Shown: piece after piece, positions 33,874 through 43,831 of the stretch
Numbering within the stretch: the first letter of the stretch is position 1
How the letters are laid out: each line of letters opens with the position of its first letter
Assembly (NCBI GenBank): GCA_037965595.1
Contig: CP150183.1
Coordinates: 3,596,001 to 3,660,000 of the forward strand
Length of the DNA: 64,000 bases
Direction: 5' to 3'
DNA from: Alkalihalobacillus sp. FSL W8-0930
GTDB lineage: Bacteria > Bacillota > Bacilli > Bacillales > Bacillaceae_D
The notes under the pieces: model-generated
Seen by the model: the letters and a program-made list of their open reading frames with translations, nothing else
Databases searched by the model: none
What the model was told of the DNA's origin: nothing
Program-made: the position numbers and the translations under genes

Positions 33874-35160
33874 TCATTTCCCTCCCATATATGATGACGT
33901 TTGTAACGTATTTATTGCATGTTGCCGGTCGTTCCACGATAAAGTTGGAAGTCCATTTGCTATTGGAACCATCTCAATGGCTCCTTCTACCGGACAGACG
34001 ATGGAACAGAGATTACACCCTACACATTCTTCTTCATTAACTGCTAAATATGATGCGCCTGAGGCATCTTTATAGCGACTAATACACTGATGAGCCGTAT
34101 CTTCACAGGCAATCTGACACTTATTACAGTTAATACAAGTATCCGTTTGAATACGAGCAACAACCTGATGATTCAGATTGACGTTCCCCCAGTCCGAATA
34201 TTTAGGCACAGAGCGACCTATCAGCTCTGATACAGACTCAATTCCTTTTTCATCTAAGTAGTTAGATAAGCCATCAATCATATCTTCAACGATTCTAAAT
34301 CCATGGTGCATGGCAGCTGTACATACCTGTATGGTTGTTGACCCCATTAGCATAAATTCAACAACGTTTTGCCAGTTTGAAATTCCACCAATCCCTGAGA
34401 TCGGTACAGTGACCAGGTCATTTCTAGCGCATTCACCAAGCATGTGTAATGCAATCGGTTTAACAGCTGGACCACAGTAACCGCCATGTGTCCCTAGCCC
34501 ATCTACGTTTGGTACTGTGTTCCATGTATGAATGTCCACAGAAGCTAAACTATTAATTGTGTTGATCAAGCTGATCGCGTCCGCTCCACCCGAGACGGCC
34601 GCTTCTGCTGTCGCTGTAATATCTGTTATGTTCGGAGTTAGTTTAACAATAACGGGGGTTTGCGCTACCTCCTTCACCCAATAGGTTTGACTTTCAACAA
34701 GAGCTGGTACTTGCCCAGAAGCTGCACCCATCCCTCTTTCTGCCATACCATGTGGACAACCAAAGTTCAGCTCCAGTCCATCCACACCTACTGCTTCAAC
34801 CTTTTTAACAATTTCGTGCCACTTTTCTTGCTTTGGCTCAACCATTAAAGACGCAATGATGGCATGATCCGGGAACCGCTTTTTTGTTTCTTCGATTTCT
34901 CGTAAGTTGACATCTAGAGGACGATCACTGATCAACTCGATATTGTTAAAGCCTGCTACTCTTTGGCCATTAAATGACACAGCAGCAAATCTTGACGTTG
35001 AATTGATAATGGGTTCGCCTAGCGTTTTCCATACAGCTCCACCCCAACCAGCCTCAAACGCACGCTGCACCTGATAACCCGAGTTGGTCGGAGGGGCACT
35101 TGCCAGCCAAAACGGGTTAGGCGATACAATGCCTGCAAGGTTACTCGTTAAATCAGCCAT
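33874..35160 (-). CDS. preA: NAD-dependent dihydropyrimidine dehydrogenase subunit PreA
   Basis: A 428-residue protein: an FMN-binding TIM barrel like dihydroorotate dehydrogenase (NPFWLASAPPTNSGYQVQRA, GLELNFGCPHGM) and a C-terminal domain with two [4Fe-4S] clusters, each CxxCxxCxxxC (starting CINCNKC and CVGCNLC). It reduces uracil and thymine to the dihydro forms with electrons from PreT. The eight-base overlap with preT indicates coupled, stoichiometric synthesis. Confidence 0.94.
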   Translation of the reverse strand: MADLTSNLAGIVSPNPFWLASAPPTNSGYQVQRAFEAGWGGAVWKTLGEPIINSTSRFAAVSFNGQRVAGFNNIELISDRPLDVNLREIEETKKRFPDHAIIASLMVEPKQEKWHEIVKKVEAVGVDGLELNFGCPHGMAERGMGAASGQVPALVESQTYWVKEVAQTPVIVKLTPNITDITATAEAAVSGGADAISLINTINSLASVDIHTWNTVPNVDGLGTHGGYCGPAVKPIALHMLGECARNDLVTVPISGIGGISNWQNVVEFMLMGSTTIQVCTAAMHHGFRIVEDMIDGLSNYLDEKGIESVSELIGRSVPKYSDWGNVNLNHQVVARIQTDTCINCNKCQIACEDTAHQCISRYKDASGASYLAVNEEECVGCNLCSIVCPVEGAIEMVPIANGLPTLSWNDRQHAINTLQTSSYMGGK

Positions 35161-36529
35161 ACTTTACCTCCTCTGCACGTAACGGCTTCCGCTTGTTTAA
35201 CAGAAAACGGTGCACACTATATGCCGTTTGTTTTCCTTGTTCAGCAGCCGTGACAACCATCGCCTCCCCTGAACCATTTTTGAAAATGGCATCTCCACAT
35301 GCGAAAAGTCCTGGAATCGACGTTTCATACTGTTTTTGATTCACTTCAATGACGCCTTGATCGACTGCAATTCCCTCATGTGTAAGCCATTCGGTATATC
35401 GCGTTTGACCAATTGCACGAATGACAAAATCAACTGCCATTGTTTGACGTCCACCAGTCGGAATCGTTTTCCGTCTTCCATCGATATCCGGCTCCGTTAA
35501 TTCCATTTCCATGTATTCAATTGAATGTACTCTTCCATCCGAATCACCGATGATCTTAGCGGGGCTTGTTAACCATCTGAATTCAATTCCATCTTGTTTT
35601 GCAAATTCATACTCAAAATCATAGGCTGTCATCTCATGTTCCGTTCTTCTGTATAAAATTTTTACATGACTTGCTCCCAATCTTTTGGCACAGGTAGCAC
35701 CATCAATGGCTGTATTTCCTGCCCCAATGACTACGACTCGCTTCCCGGCAAAATCTTCTGTGAGCTCTTTGGTTTTGGTTGATTTCACAAAATCAATAGC
35801 ATCGTAAACGCCTTCTAGCTCCTCTCCGTCAATTTGTAAAAAAGGAACGGATGCCATACCAATCGCTAGAATCACTGCATCATGTTTATTTCTTAGTTCT
35901 TTAAGTTCAATATCTCTCCCGACCTTTGTGTTCGTAAGAATCGTTACTCCGACTGACTTCACTTGCTCTACTTCCCAATAAGAAATGCGCTTAGGCAAAC
36001 GAAACGACACAATGCCATACGTATTCAAACCACCAGCCTCTGCTTCGGCCTCATAGATCGTCACTTCATAACCCATCACAGCTAATTCTCTTGCGGCTGA
36101 TAGTCCGGCAGGGCCACTTCCTACAACGCCAACTGATTGACCTTTGCTACGACCCGCCTTAAATAATACTTTCTCGTTATGCATCGCCCAATCTGTCGCG
36201 TAGCGTTGAAGTTTTCCAATCATAATTGGTTTAGTTGATCCGTGAAGAACACACGCACCCACGCATAGCTCATCTGTTGGACATACTCTCGCGCAGCTTG
36301 CACCTACTGGGTTTGCTTCCATAATTGTACGTGCTGAACCAAGTACATTGTCTGTTGTAATCTTTTTAATAAATGTCGGGATATCAATTCCGGTTGGACA
36401 TGCGGTTATACAGGGGGCATCGTAGCAGTACAAGCATCTGCTTGCTTCCTCAAAGGCTTCCTGCTTTGATAAAGGGGGTTCTACTTCTTCAAAATTGGCG
36501 CGCAACATATCGGTAAGGTGTTCATTCAT
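35153..36529 (-). CDS. preT: Dihydropyrimidine dehydrogenase subunit PreT
   Basis: A 458-residue FAD/NAD(P)-binding flavoprotein with an N-terminal Fe-S region (CLYCYDAPC, CPTGIDIP, CARVCPTDELC). FAD motif GSGPAGLSAA and NAD motif GAGNTA are both present. It takes electrons from NAD(P)H and passes them to PreA. GGAGG precedes the ATG. It is the first gene of the seven-gene reductive pyrimidine operon. Confidence 0.93.
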   Translation of the reverse strand: MNEHLTDMLRANFEEVEPPLSKQEAFEEASRCLYCYDAPCITACPTGIDIPTFIKKITTDNVLGSARTIMEANPVGASCARVCPTDELCVGACVLHGSTKPIMIGKLQRYATDWAMHNEKVLFKAGRSKGQSVGVVGSGPAGLSAARELAVMGYEVTIYEAEAEAGGLNTYGIVSFRLPKRISYWEVEQVKSVGVTILTNTKVGRDIELKELRNKHDAVILAIGMASVPFLQIDGEELEGVYDAIDFVKSTKTKELTEDFAGKRVVVIGAGNTAIDGATCAKRLGASHVKILYRRTEHEMTAYDFEYEFAKQDGIEFRWLTSPAKIIGDSDGRVHSIEYMEMELTEPDIDGRRKTIPTGGRQTMAVDFVIRAIGQTRYTEWLTHEGIAVDQGVIEVNQKQYETSIPGLFACGDAIFKNGSGEAMVVTAAEQGKQTAYSVHRFLLNKRKPLRAEEVKYG

Positions 36530-36578
36530 CGAATCCTCCTATCCAGCTGGCAGCTTTTTCAATTAGATTTATAGTACT

Positions 36579-36607
36579 ACCATAAAAGTTGAATATTCAG
36601 TTATCAA
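36579..36607 (-). promoter_or_regulatory. Candidate promoter of pyrimidine operon
   Basis: Minus-strand TTGATA (36602-36607), 17-base spacer, TATGGT (36579-36584). The spacer contains the palindrome TGAATATTCA, a possible operator. No dedicated regulator gene is adjacent. Confidence 0.45.
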
Positions 36608-36822
36608 TGACTTTGTCAGATAATGTGATAGATAAATGCTATTTAGAAATCACTCGCGAAATTGAACGGTAAATCTGACAAACTTCTTGTGTTTTGCGAA
36701 TACCCTATGGAAGATCGCATTTCCTTCACTAAAAATGGTTCACAAAATCATGACATCTAATTTGAATGTAAGGGAGTCAGACGTGGTATGATGAAGTATA
36801 CAACAATTTCGGGGGTGTCAAT

Positions 36823-37740
36823 TTGGGCAAGCGTTTACTACTATTTTTGTTAACCAATATTTTGGTTATGACCACCGTTGTGATTGTTTGGGGACTGATT
36901 GTAACGTTCACAGGCATTGGCGGCAATGGTTTCCGTACCGACAGCGGATTAGGAATTGATTTTGCAGGCCTAATGGTCTTCAGTTTACTAATTGGTTTTG
37001 CTGGATCATTCATCTCACTTGCCATGTCTCGTTGGGTTGCTAAGATGATGATGAAAGTAAAAGTACTAAATCCTGATGAAGCACTATCTCATGAGGAACG
37101 TGCGATTGTTGAAAAAGTACATCGCCTATCCCGTGCAGCGGGACTTATGCATATGCCTGAGGTTGGGATCTACCAATCACCAGAGGTTAATGCCTTTGCA
37201 ACTGGTCCTTCTAAGAAGCGTTCGCTTGTAGCTGTTTCATCCGGACTTCTGCAATCCATGGATGATGACGCAGTTGAAGGTGTTATTGCTCACGAGGTAG
37301 CTCACGTCGCAAACGGCGACATGGTCACAATGACTCTTCTACAAGGGATTGTGAATACATTTGTTGTGTTCTTATCTCGTGTAATTGCAATGATCGTTTC
37401 TCGTTATGTACGACCTGAACTTCAATTTGTGGTTCAATTTGCAACGATTATTATTCTTCAGATTTTGTTCTCGATCCTAGGAAGTATGGTCGTAAGTGCC
37501 TACTCTCGTCACCGTGAATTCCATGCTGACCGCGGAGGAGCAGATCTTGCCGGGAATGATAAAATGATTCATGCGCTTCGCTCTCTTCAGCGCCACGTTG
37601 ATCGCGCAGTCGTGAAGAATGGTCATACGGATGATTCAGCTGTTCAAACAATGAAGATTAACAACAAGGGTGGCATGTCTAAACTATTCTCCACTCACCC
37701 AGATTTAAATGACCGTATCGCTCGCCTAGAGCAGCGTTAA
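36823..37740 (+). CDS. htpX: Membrane zinc protease HtpX
   Basis: A 305-residue M48B protease: two N-terminal helices, zinc motif HEVAH in [14 protein letters not shown], two further helices, and the Glu ligand in [17 protein letters not shown]. It degrades misfolded membrane proteins. TTG at 36823 is the start ([12 protein letters not shown]) with GGGGGTG upstream. A TATGAT lies at 36787-36792. It is divergent from the pyrimidine operon and ends in a strong terminator. Together with the M48-ankyrin protein this gives two M48 enzymes in the window. Confidence 0.93.
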   Translation: MGKRLLLFLLTNILVMTTVVIVWGLIVTFTGIGGNGFRTDSGLGIDFAGLMVFSLLIGFAGSFISLAMSRWVAKMMMKVKVLNPDEALSHEERAIVEKVHRLSRAAGLMHMPEVGIYQSPEVNAFATGPSKKRSLVAVSSGLLQSMDDDAVEGVIAHEVAHVANGDMVTMTLLQGIVNTFVVFLSRVIAMIVSRYVRPELQFVVQFATIIILQILFSILGSMVVSAYSRHREFHADRGGADLAGNDKMIHALRSLQRHVDRAVVKNGHTDDSAVQTMKINNKGGMSKLFSTHPDLNDRIARLEQR

Positions 37741-37743
37741 CTT

Positions 37744-37784
37744 AAAAATGCGATCCCTTTTTCTAAGAGGGGTCGCATTTTTTT
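37744..37784 (+). terminator. Intrinsic terminator of htpX
   Basis: AAATGCGATCCC and GGGTCGCATTT arms (one G-T pair) followed by a T-tract. Confidence 0.85.
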
Positions 37785-37894
37785 ATGAATACATATCGTT
37801 TTAGTTTAATAAGCATTGTAAGGTTGGCATTTGTCTATGGAACTGGCGCACCAAAAGATTCACACTTTCTAGGATCGAAGGAAGGGCGTGTCCT

Positions 37895-38734
37895 ATGTTT
37901 TATCATATAAAAGAACTTCAGTATGAAGCTAAGCCTATGAGACCGGATCCTGTTTTTGCTGCCAAACTGCAAGAGGCACTAGGTGGTCAATATGGTGAGA
38001 TCAGTGTCATGATGCAGTATTTGTTTCAAGGCTTTAATTGTCGTGCTGATGCCAAGTACAGAGATCTGCTCTTTGATATTGGCACAGAAGAAATTGGTCA
38101 TGTTGAAATGTTTGCAACGATGATTGCCCGTTTGCTTGATAACGCACCATTTGAAGTTCAGCAAAATGCGTATGATATGGATCCAGCTCTTGCAGCCATA
38201 CTCGGCGGAACCAATCCACAGCATGCGATTGTAGCAGGTCTTGGTGCGATGGCAGCTGATAGCGAAGGCTATCCCTGGAATGCTAAATACATTATTTCAA
38301 GTGGTAACTTATTAGCTGATTTTCGTGCGAACCTAAATGCGGAATCACAGGGACGTTTGCAGGTTACAAGATTATATAATATGACAGATGATCCCGGTGT
38401 TCGAGACATGCTCTCTTTTTTAATTGCACGTGACACCTACCATCAGAATCAATGGTATGCTGCAGTTAAAGAGCTCGAAGAACGTGAAGGAGATATTGTT
38501 GTTCCAACAACCTTCCCGCGTTCACTTGAAAAAGAGGAAGTCGCCTATACACTGTTTAATTTCTCTGAAGGGGAAGAAAGCAAAACCGGTCGCTGGGCAT
38601 CGGGCCCAAGCTTTGATGGAAGAGGCGAGTACACGTACTCACCTACCCCTTATGCATGGGGAGAAGCCCCTGTCTTAATGCCTGCCCCACCAGAATATTT
38701 TAATACACCTCTTGGGGAAATGCCTCAAATGTAG
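37895..38734 (+). CDS. Manganese catalase family protein
   Basis: A 279-residue di-manganese (non-haem) catalase-like ferritin-fold protein. Metal ligand segments are GEISVMMQYLFQGF, GTEEIGHVEMFA, LNAESQGRLQVTRLY and RDTYHQNQW. It decomposes hydrogen peroxide; homologues (YdbD, CotJC) occur in stress and spore contexts. Start ATG at 37895 follows a GGAAGGGCG sequence. Monocistronic with a terminator shared by the LysE gene. Confidence 0.9.
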   Translation: MFYHIKELQYEAKPMRPDPVFAAKLQEALGGQYGEISVMMQYLFQGFNCRADAKYRDLLFDIGTEEIGHVEMFATMIARLLDNAPFEVQQNAYDMDPALAAILGGTNPQHAIVAGLGAMAADSEGYPWNAKYIISSGNLLADFRANLNAESQGRLQVTRLYNMTDDPGVRDMLSFLIARDTYHQNQWYAAVKELEEREGDIVVPTTFPRSLEKEEVAYTLFNFSEGEESKTGRWASGPSFDGRGEYTYSPTPYAWGEAPVLMPAPPEYFNTPLGEMPQM

Positions 38735-38742
38735 GAGGCATG

Positions 38743-38769
38743 GGAGCTTCTAATTTAGAGGCTCCTTTT
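38743..38769. terminator. Intrinsic terminator
   Basis: GGAGCTTCT and AGAGGCTCC arms followed by TTTT, between the convergent Mn-catalase and LysE genes. Confidence 0.75.
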
Positions 38770-38777
38770 GCATTTGA

Positions 38778-39410
38778 TTAGTTTATCAGAAGCGTACTCA
38801 CTCCCATGTAGCCAAAATAAACGCCAAATCCAATTAAGCAAATTCCGGAAAGGATAGAGACTCTGCTGATAGCTTTCTGATTAACAAACCTACGAGCCGT
38901 ACTAGATAAAACAGCCACTGCAATATCCCAAGCCGCAATCCCAACAAAAATAGCTGCACTATAGAGCCAGATTTGATTGATCTCATAAAGTGTGACTGTT
39001 TTTGCAAGTACTGAACCATAAATACCAAGCCAAAAAAGAATGGTTAATGGATTAGTAACGGAAATCAGAAAGCCTGACCAGAATGATTGTGCTAGACTTT
39101 CGTTTATGATTGAATTTCTAGTGCCACTTGCTTCATTTGCGCCTGTTTTAAACGATTCAACTCCAGTATAAGTTAAAACAAACGCGCCAAATAACCACAA
39201 GAAAACTTTCACACCCTCAATTTCAAGAAAGTGCGATACTCCTAAAAAGACAATAAGCATGTACAACAGATCGGCAATCATAGCTCCAATTCCTACAAAC
39301 CATGAATGCAAAAACCCTCCTCGTAATCCTTTCTCTATCTGTGCCGCATTCACAGGTCCGATTGGCGCCGCTAATGAAATGCCAAGCATGATATAACTCA
39401 ATATAATCAT
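38778..39410 (-). CDS. LysE family translocator
   Basis: A 210-residue LysE/RhtB exporter with five to six helices. Family blocks: LAAPIGPVNAAQIEKGLRGGF near the start and ISVTNPLTILFWLGIYG in the middle. It exports amino acids or analogues. ATG at 39410 is eight bases after AAGGGGAG; the frame begins six codons earlier. It lies 66 bases after an APC permease gene in the same direction, so the two may form an amino acid import/export operon. Confidence 0.87.
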   Translation of the reverse strand: MIILSYIMLGISLAAPIGPVNAAQIEKGLRGGFLHSWFVGIGAMIADLLYMLIVFLGVSHFLEIEGVKVFLWLFGAFVLTYTGVESFKTGANEASGTRNSIINESLAQSFWSGFLISVTNPLTILFWLGIYGSVLAKTVTLYEINQIWLYSAAIFVGIAAWDIAVAVLSSTARRFVNQKAISRVSILSGICLIGFGVYFGYMGVSTLLIN

Positions 39411-39475
39411 TGGCTCTCCCCTTCTCACTCATTCCATAAAGCCTATTCATGAGAGGGAGGTTGTACCACTTCTTT

Positions 39476-40825
39476 TTACTGAGCTTGGCTTTCTTTTTTC
39501 TTTCGTTCAAAAATAAAAGCGGCGATTGTAATGGCAACTACAAAGAATAGACTTAGGTAAAATCCGGGACGTCCTGTGTCCTCAAGTAATATGCCTGCGA
39601 TTGCGAAAAGCATCAATAGGATGCCAATGACATTCAATATATTCCATCCGATGTGTTGTTTAATAACTTTCATGTTAGAAAGCAAGATACACATCCAATT
39701 AAATAAAATTAAAATTCCAGCAGCGGTTGTAATGTATTCAAATAGCTTACCAGGTAAAACAAGCGCAGCCACCACAGCTAAAATCAATCCAACAACAGCT
39801 AGACCAAGTGATGCAATAGGCAAATCATGAAATTTTATCTTTTTTTCAAACAGCTTAGGCGCGTGCTTTTTCTTAGCCATACTGACGAGTAACGTACTTA
39901 CTCCAAAGAGAGAAGCAGTCATTGCAGAGAATCCAGCAACGATGATAGCTGCATTAAATACATGCGGGAAAAATGGTAAATCGTAGCTTGTTAATGCCGT
40001 AACAAACGGACTTTCTTTGTCTGTAAAATTCGATAAAGCGGTCATACTGACAGCAAGTCCCAAAGAAACCATATATAATATGGCGACTACAGCAAGTAAT
40101 ACCGTTCCCGCTTTTGGCGCATCTTCTTTCGATTTTAATTGCATAGCCATTAATCCGATCACTTCAATTCCTCCAAATGCATAAAACGCGTAGATAAGGG
40201 AACCCCAAAAACCCTTTAAACCATGCGGAAAGAGGGAATCATAAGACACATCTAAAGTAGGTCCTGCTGCGTTTCCGTTTATCACATGAAATACAGCCAG
40301 ACATCCAAGCACAATGAATAGAATAATCGCAGCTGTTTTTATCACTGAAAGCACATTCTCTACAGAGTCAAACCCTTTTGTTCCAAGAATCACGACACCA
40401 ATGGATAGAATTGAATATCCTGCCGCGAACAGCCATAGTGGTGTATCCTCAAACCAAAACTGAGACAAAATGGATAAAGCTGTTAATTGACTGCCTATGA
40501 TCAGAATGTTAGACATCCAATAATTCCAGCCTGCACCAAAGCCGAGCTTAGGACCGAACGCTACTTCGGCATAATAGCAAAAAGAGCCTTCTTGAGGATC
40601 ATCCGATGTCAGCTTTGCTAGTGCCAAAAAGACAATATACGTACCAATGGCCGCTAGTAAAAAAGCCAACACAATCGATGGACCTGTCATCGTAATCCCA
40701 ATACTTGATCCTAGGAAATACCCCGTACCAATGGTACATCCAATTCCAAGCAGGGAGAGCTGCCACCAGGCGAGTCCTTTTTTTGTTCCTTGTTGTTTTT
40801 TCTTCTTTCGTTTTTTCTTTGTCAT
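39476..40825 (-). CDS. APC superfamily amino acid permease
   Basis: A 449-residue permease with twelve helices after a very basic N-terminus (KKKRKKKKQQ). The first helix has GIGCTIGTGYFLGSS, the APC consensus with a Gly-rich break, and YAFYAFGGIEVIGLMA marks TM6. Imports an amino acid by proton or cation symport; substrate unknown. The ribosome site AGGAGT is upstream of the ATG at 40825. Confidence 0.88.
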   Translation of the reverse strand: MTKKKRKKKKQQGTKKGLAWWQLSLLGIGCTIGTGYFLGSSIGITMTGPSIVLAFLLAAIGTYIVFLALAKLTSDDPQEGSFCYYAEVAFGPKLGFGAGWNYWMSNILIIGSQLTALSILSQFWFEDTPLWLFAAGYSILSIGVVILGTKGFDSVENVLSVIKTAAIILFIVLGCLAVFHVINGNAAGPTLDVSYDSLFPHGLKGFWGSLIYAFYAFGGIEVIGLMAMQLKSKEDAPKAGTVLLAVVAILYMVSLGLAVSMTALSNFTDKESPFVTALTSYDLPFFPHVFNAAIIVAGFSAMTASLFGVSTLLVSMAKKKHAPKLFEKKIKFHDLPIASLGLAVVGLILAVVAALVLPGKLFEYITTAAGILILFNWMCILLSNMKVIKQHIGWNILNVIGILLMLFAIAGILLEDTGRPGFYLSLFFVVAITIAAFIFERKKKESQAQ

Positions 40826-40858
40826 GATGTAAAGAACTCCTCAGGCGACTTGTTTTAA

Positions 40859-40891
40859 TAAAAAGAAGCCCTCTTGATCAAGGGCCCTTCT
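40859..40891 (-). terminator. Intrinsic terminator of DUF3231 gene
   Basis: AGAAGGGCCCTTG and CAAGAGGGCTTCT arms followed by T-run on the minus strand. Confidence 0.75.
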
Positions 40892-40894
40892 GTC

Positions 40895-41404
40895 TTAATC
40901 TTCTTTTGAGCTATGGTGCAATGGTGGTGGAATAATCCATCCCTTTTCTTTTGATAGCTTCAGGAACTTAGCTCCTAATGCTGCTTTACTTGTATGGAAT
41001 TGCCCAAACATCATGGCAATATCTTCTCTAATGGACTGTCCCATAATGGAACTTGCCGCCACTAGTCCTGCAGCAAGCTTTTCAGAGGCTGACATAGCTA
41101 TGTCTGGATCCATGAAGCGCGCACCAACAGGAATATCATTAAGCTCTACTTTTGGAGGAATTGGCGCAGACGGCGCAACCGCTACTCCATTCTCCCTCAA
41201 TAATTTTGACACTTGTTCTGATTCAGACTGACCTAATTCAATCGCTTCGTTTAAAAGCTTCTTTAAGTCGCTGTCTCCTGCATGATTTAGTAATACCTGC
41301 GCTTCAGCAACGGCTTTATTACTCATCAATACAAAATTCCAAGTACTAAATACTTCACCATAGTGCATCGGTTCGTCTTGTGGATTGCCACTTAAGATTC
41401 CCAT
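40895..41404 (-). CDS. DUF3231 family protein
   Basis: A 169-residue four-helix-bundle protein of the DUF3231 family (single domain; many members carry two). Segments STWNFVLMSNKAVAEAQ, GQSESEQVSKLLRENGVAV, SEKLAAGLVAASSIMGQSIRED and the final LSKEKGWIIPPP are typical. Ferritin-like fold is suggested by the family but no metal ligands are evident. Function unknown; frequent in spore-formers. Monocistronic. Confidence 0.83.
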   Translation of the reverse strand: MGILSGNPQDEPMHYGEVFSTWNFVLMSNKAVAEAQVLLNHAGDSDLKKLLNEAIELGQSESEQVSKLLRENGVAVAPSAPIPPKVELNDIPVGARFMDPDIAMSASEKLAAGLVAASSIMGQSIREDIAMMFGQFHTSKAALGAKFLKLSKEKGWIIPPPLHHSSKED

Positions 41405-41492
41405 TAGTACCCCCTAGATGTGTGTTTGTCTTACTATTTAAGAGTTCCACAAAGCACTTGAATTATACAGCCGCAATTCATTGAACTCATGC

Positions 41493-41519
41493 AAAAAAGC
41501 CTTAAGCTTATGCTAAGGC
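41493..41519 (-). terminator. Intrinsic terminator of 52-aa gene
   Basis: GCCTTA and TAAGGC arms, followed by TTTTTTG on the minus strand. Confidence 0.7.
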
Positions 41520-41546
41520 GACCTCACAATTCATTTTGTAGATCTT

Positions 41547-41705
41547 TTACTTTAAATCTGTTTCATTCAGTACCGTCTCTATATGGGTAATCTCATCCTC
41601 AATCATTGAAGAGATGTGCTCTTCGTCTTCCGATACCTTTTCCCTAAGCTCCTTTAGAAAGTCTAACTCCTTTTGAAATAGCTCTCTCTCCGTCTGATCA
41701 ATCAT
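41547..41705 (-). CDS. Small acidic helical protein, 52 aa
   Basis: ATG at 41705 is eight bases after AAGGAGG, which decides the start over the longer frame. The product (MIDQTERELFQKELDFLKEL...) is a single long charged helix rich in Glu and Leu, suggesting a coiled coil, ending NETDLK. No family recognised. It has its own terminator. Confidence 0.6.
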   Translation of the reverse strand: MIDQTERELFQKELDFLKELREKVSEDEEHISSMIEDEITHIETVLNETDLK

Positions 41706-41802
41706 AGTGATCCTCCTTATACGCAATATGGTACCAGTATGATACGCAGATAGCCTTGACCATGTTAAAACCAGTATGGTCAAATCAGACAGTTTTATCC
41801 CT

Positions 41803-41831
41803 CAAAAAAAGCCGCAGCTCGAGGCCACGAC
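41803..41831 (-). terminator. Intrinsic terminator of ubiD-like gene
   Basis: Minus-strand arms GTCGTGGC and GCTGCGGC followed by TTTTTTT; some G-T pairs. Confidence 0.65.
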
Positions 41832-41837
41832 TTTCCC

Positions 41838-43661
41838 TTATCCTTTAAACGTTCCATCTTCATGAAAGAAGCGATTAATATTCTTTTCAACTTCATCATT
41901 CTCAATAAGTGGCGGAGCATGGTGTGGTTTGATTCGCGCATCAATAATCACTGCATCAGCCCCCCAATGCTTATGAATCGTCTGTGCGTTAATGCCATAC
42001 ATGTCATGAGATGGATTACTACGTGTAAAGGTCACCCATAGAAAATTATTCTTTGTTTTGCTGACAAACGCACTATCATCAACAAGGATCAGTAATGGAC
42101 ATGAATGAAACGTTCCTGCTTCTGCTAGCTCCTGTGTAAGCTTTTCCAATTCGAATGCCGTTTGTTCATAGCTTTCAAACGGCTTACATTCAAACGTGAC
42201 TACACCGTCTGTGACAAGATCCGCCTTGCTGATAGCTGGATGAGCTAATAGTTCAGGAGGGACTTCCTTACATAACGTACGCTTTTTATCGCCATACGCT
42301 GCAAAAACAACCTTGCTTCCGCTATTTAATCCTGTCCCACTATAGTCTAATGTATCAATTGTTGTATTTGTGTAGAAATGAACATCACGCTTAAAATCCA
42401 TCCGTTCAATCACATATCGTATAAATGCAAGCTCATCATGAGTGGTAATAGGCTCGTCCTCTTCTGCAGTGATGAAAAGATACTTTGCCAAGCTTAGCTG
42501 ACCAAAACCAAGCACACGGTTGGCAATGGTTAGTAACTCCGTTGGCTGCTTTACCTTTTGATACGGTGTATAGCGTTCACTTCCGATTGCAAATAATAAT
42601 GGGTGAACACCTGCTGCATCAACTGCATGTACTTCTTGTACTCCAGGTAATTCCTGAGTTACGGCTTTTCCCGTTAGCTCATGAATGATCGCTCCAAAGC
42701 TTGTATCTTCTTGAGGCGGACGTCCAACAACGGTAAACGGCCAAATGGCATTTGGTTTAGCATAGACCTTGTGGACCTTTAATACAGGAAATTCGTGTAC
42801 CAGGCTATAATAGCCTAAATGATCACCAAATGGGCCTTCTGGCTTTGTCTCATCCGGGTAAATCTCACCTGTGATCACAAAATCAGCATCATGGCTGACG
42901 CAGTAGCCATCCTCATAGCTATAACGGAATCGCTTACCAGCTAAAAGACCTGCAAACAACGTCTCACTTAACCCTTCAGGTAGTGGCATCACAGCTGATA
43001 ACGTATGTGAGGGTGGTCCACCAACAAAGATGCTGACCTTCAAAGGCTCCCCTTTTTTTGCTGCCTCCGTCTGGTGCACACCAATTCCTCGTTGGATTTG
43101 ATAATGCAGACCAATCTCTTTATCTTTTTCGTATTCATTCCCATCGAGCTGTACTCTGTACATCCCAATATTGGCACTTTTTATGCCAGGATTTGATGGG
43201 TCTTCACTATATACCTGTGGCAAGGTAATAAAGGCGCCCCCATCCATTGGCCACGAATGGATCGGTGGCAGATCAGTTATGGAGATTTCTTCGAACCCCG
43301 CTCCGGCTAAGCTTGATTTCTTTTGCGGTAATGCTTTTAATGCTGCAAACCCCTTACTCGCATTCTTGATAGGGTGCTTGGCTGCTTTCATTGGATCGTC
43401 GCGGAGTTCTACAAGCTCCTTAATGTCATCCCAATTCTTGCGGAACATGAATTTACTGCGTTCAATTGTTCCAAATAGATTGGAGACAGCGCGGTACTTA
43501 GAGCCTTTTACATTTTCAAATAAAATGGCCGGACCGCCTTGTTCATACACACGACGTTGAATGGAAGCCATTTCTAAGTAGGGGTCGACCTCTTCTTTTA
43601 TTCGAATCAGATGTCCATGTTTTTCTAAATCTATAATCGTCTCTTCTAGGTTTTGATACAT
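41838..43661 (-). CDS. UbiD family decarboxylase
   Basis: A 607-residue member of the UbiD family, which decarboxylates aromatic or alpha,beta-unsaturated acids using prenylated FMN. The active-site block VITGEIYPDETKPEGPFGDHLGYYS contains the conserved Glu and Gly residues. It is longer than E. coli UbiD (about 500), a size known for a subgroup in Firmicutes and Bacteroidetes. No flavin prenyltransferase (UbiX/Pad1) gene is in the window, so the cofactor must come from elsewhere. A menaquinone-related or phenolic acid role is possible. Confidence 0.85.
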   Translation of the reverse strand: MYQNLEETIIDLEKHGHLIRIKEEVDPYLEMASIQRRVYEQGGPAILFENVKGSKYRAVSNLFGTIERSKFMFRKNWDDIKELVELRDDPMKAAKHPIKNASKGFAALKALPQKKSSLAGAGFEEISITDLPPIHSWPMDGGAFITLPQVYSEDPSNPGIKSANIGMYRVQLDGNEYEKDKEIGLHYQIQRGIGVHQTEAAKKGEPLKVSIFVGGPPSHTLSAVMPLPEGLSETLFAGLLAGKRFRYSYEDGYCVSHDADFVITGEIYPDETKPEGPFGDHLGYYSLVHEFPVLKVHKVYAKPNAIWPFTVVGRPPQEDTSFGAIIHELTGKAVTQELPGVQEVHAVDAAGVHPLLFAIGSERYTPYQKVKQPTELLTIANRVLGFGQLSLAKYLFITAEEDEPITTHDELAFIRYVIERMDFKRDVHFYTNTTIDTLDYSGTGLNSGSKVVFAAYGDKKRTLCKEVPPELLAHPAISKADLVTDGVVTFECKPFESYEQTAFELEKLTQELAEAGTFHSCPLLILVDDSAFVSKTKNNFLWVTFTRSNPSHDMYGINAQTIHKHWGADAVIIDARIKPHHAPPLIENDEVEKNINRFFHEDGTFKG

Positions 43662-43785
43662 AAGGTAATATGGGGAACTATCTGTTTAAATAGCCCCTTC
43701 CTTTCTGCCACTTGTCGTAGCTTTTATACGTACCTATATCATATCATTAGTGCTTGGATCGCTTCCAACGATTACACCGCTCGAC

Positions 43786-43820
43786 ACAAAAACGAGCATT
43801 CTATTTCACTAGAATACTCG
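43786..43820 (-). terminator. Intrinsic terminator of ppk1
   Basis: CGAGTATTCTA and TAGAATGCTCG arms followed by TTTTT on the minus strand. Confidence 0.8.
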
Positions 43821-43831
43821 CCCGTCTCCCA

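Noticed and set aside
37804-37827. Sigma-B promoter before the Mn-catalase (GTTTAA-12-GGTTGG)
   Set aside because: The -10 matches only three of six positions.
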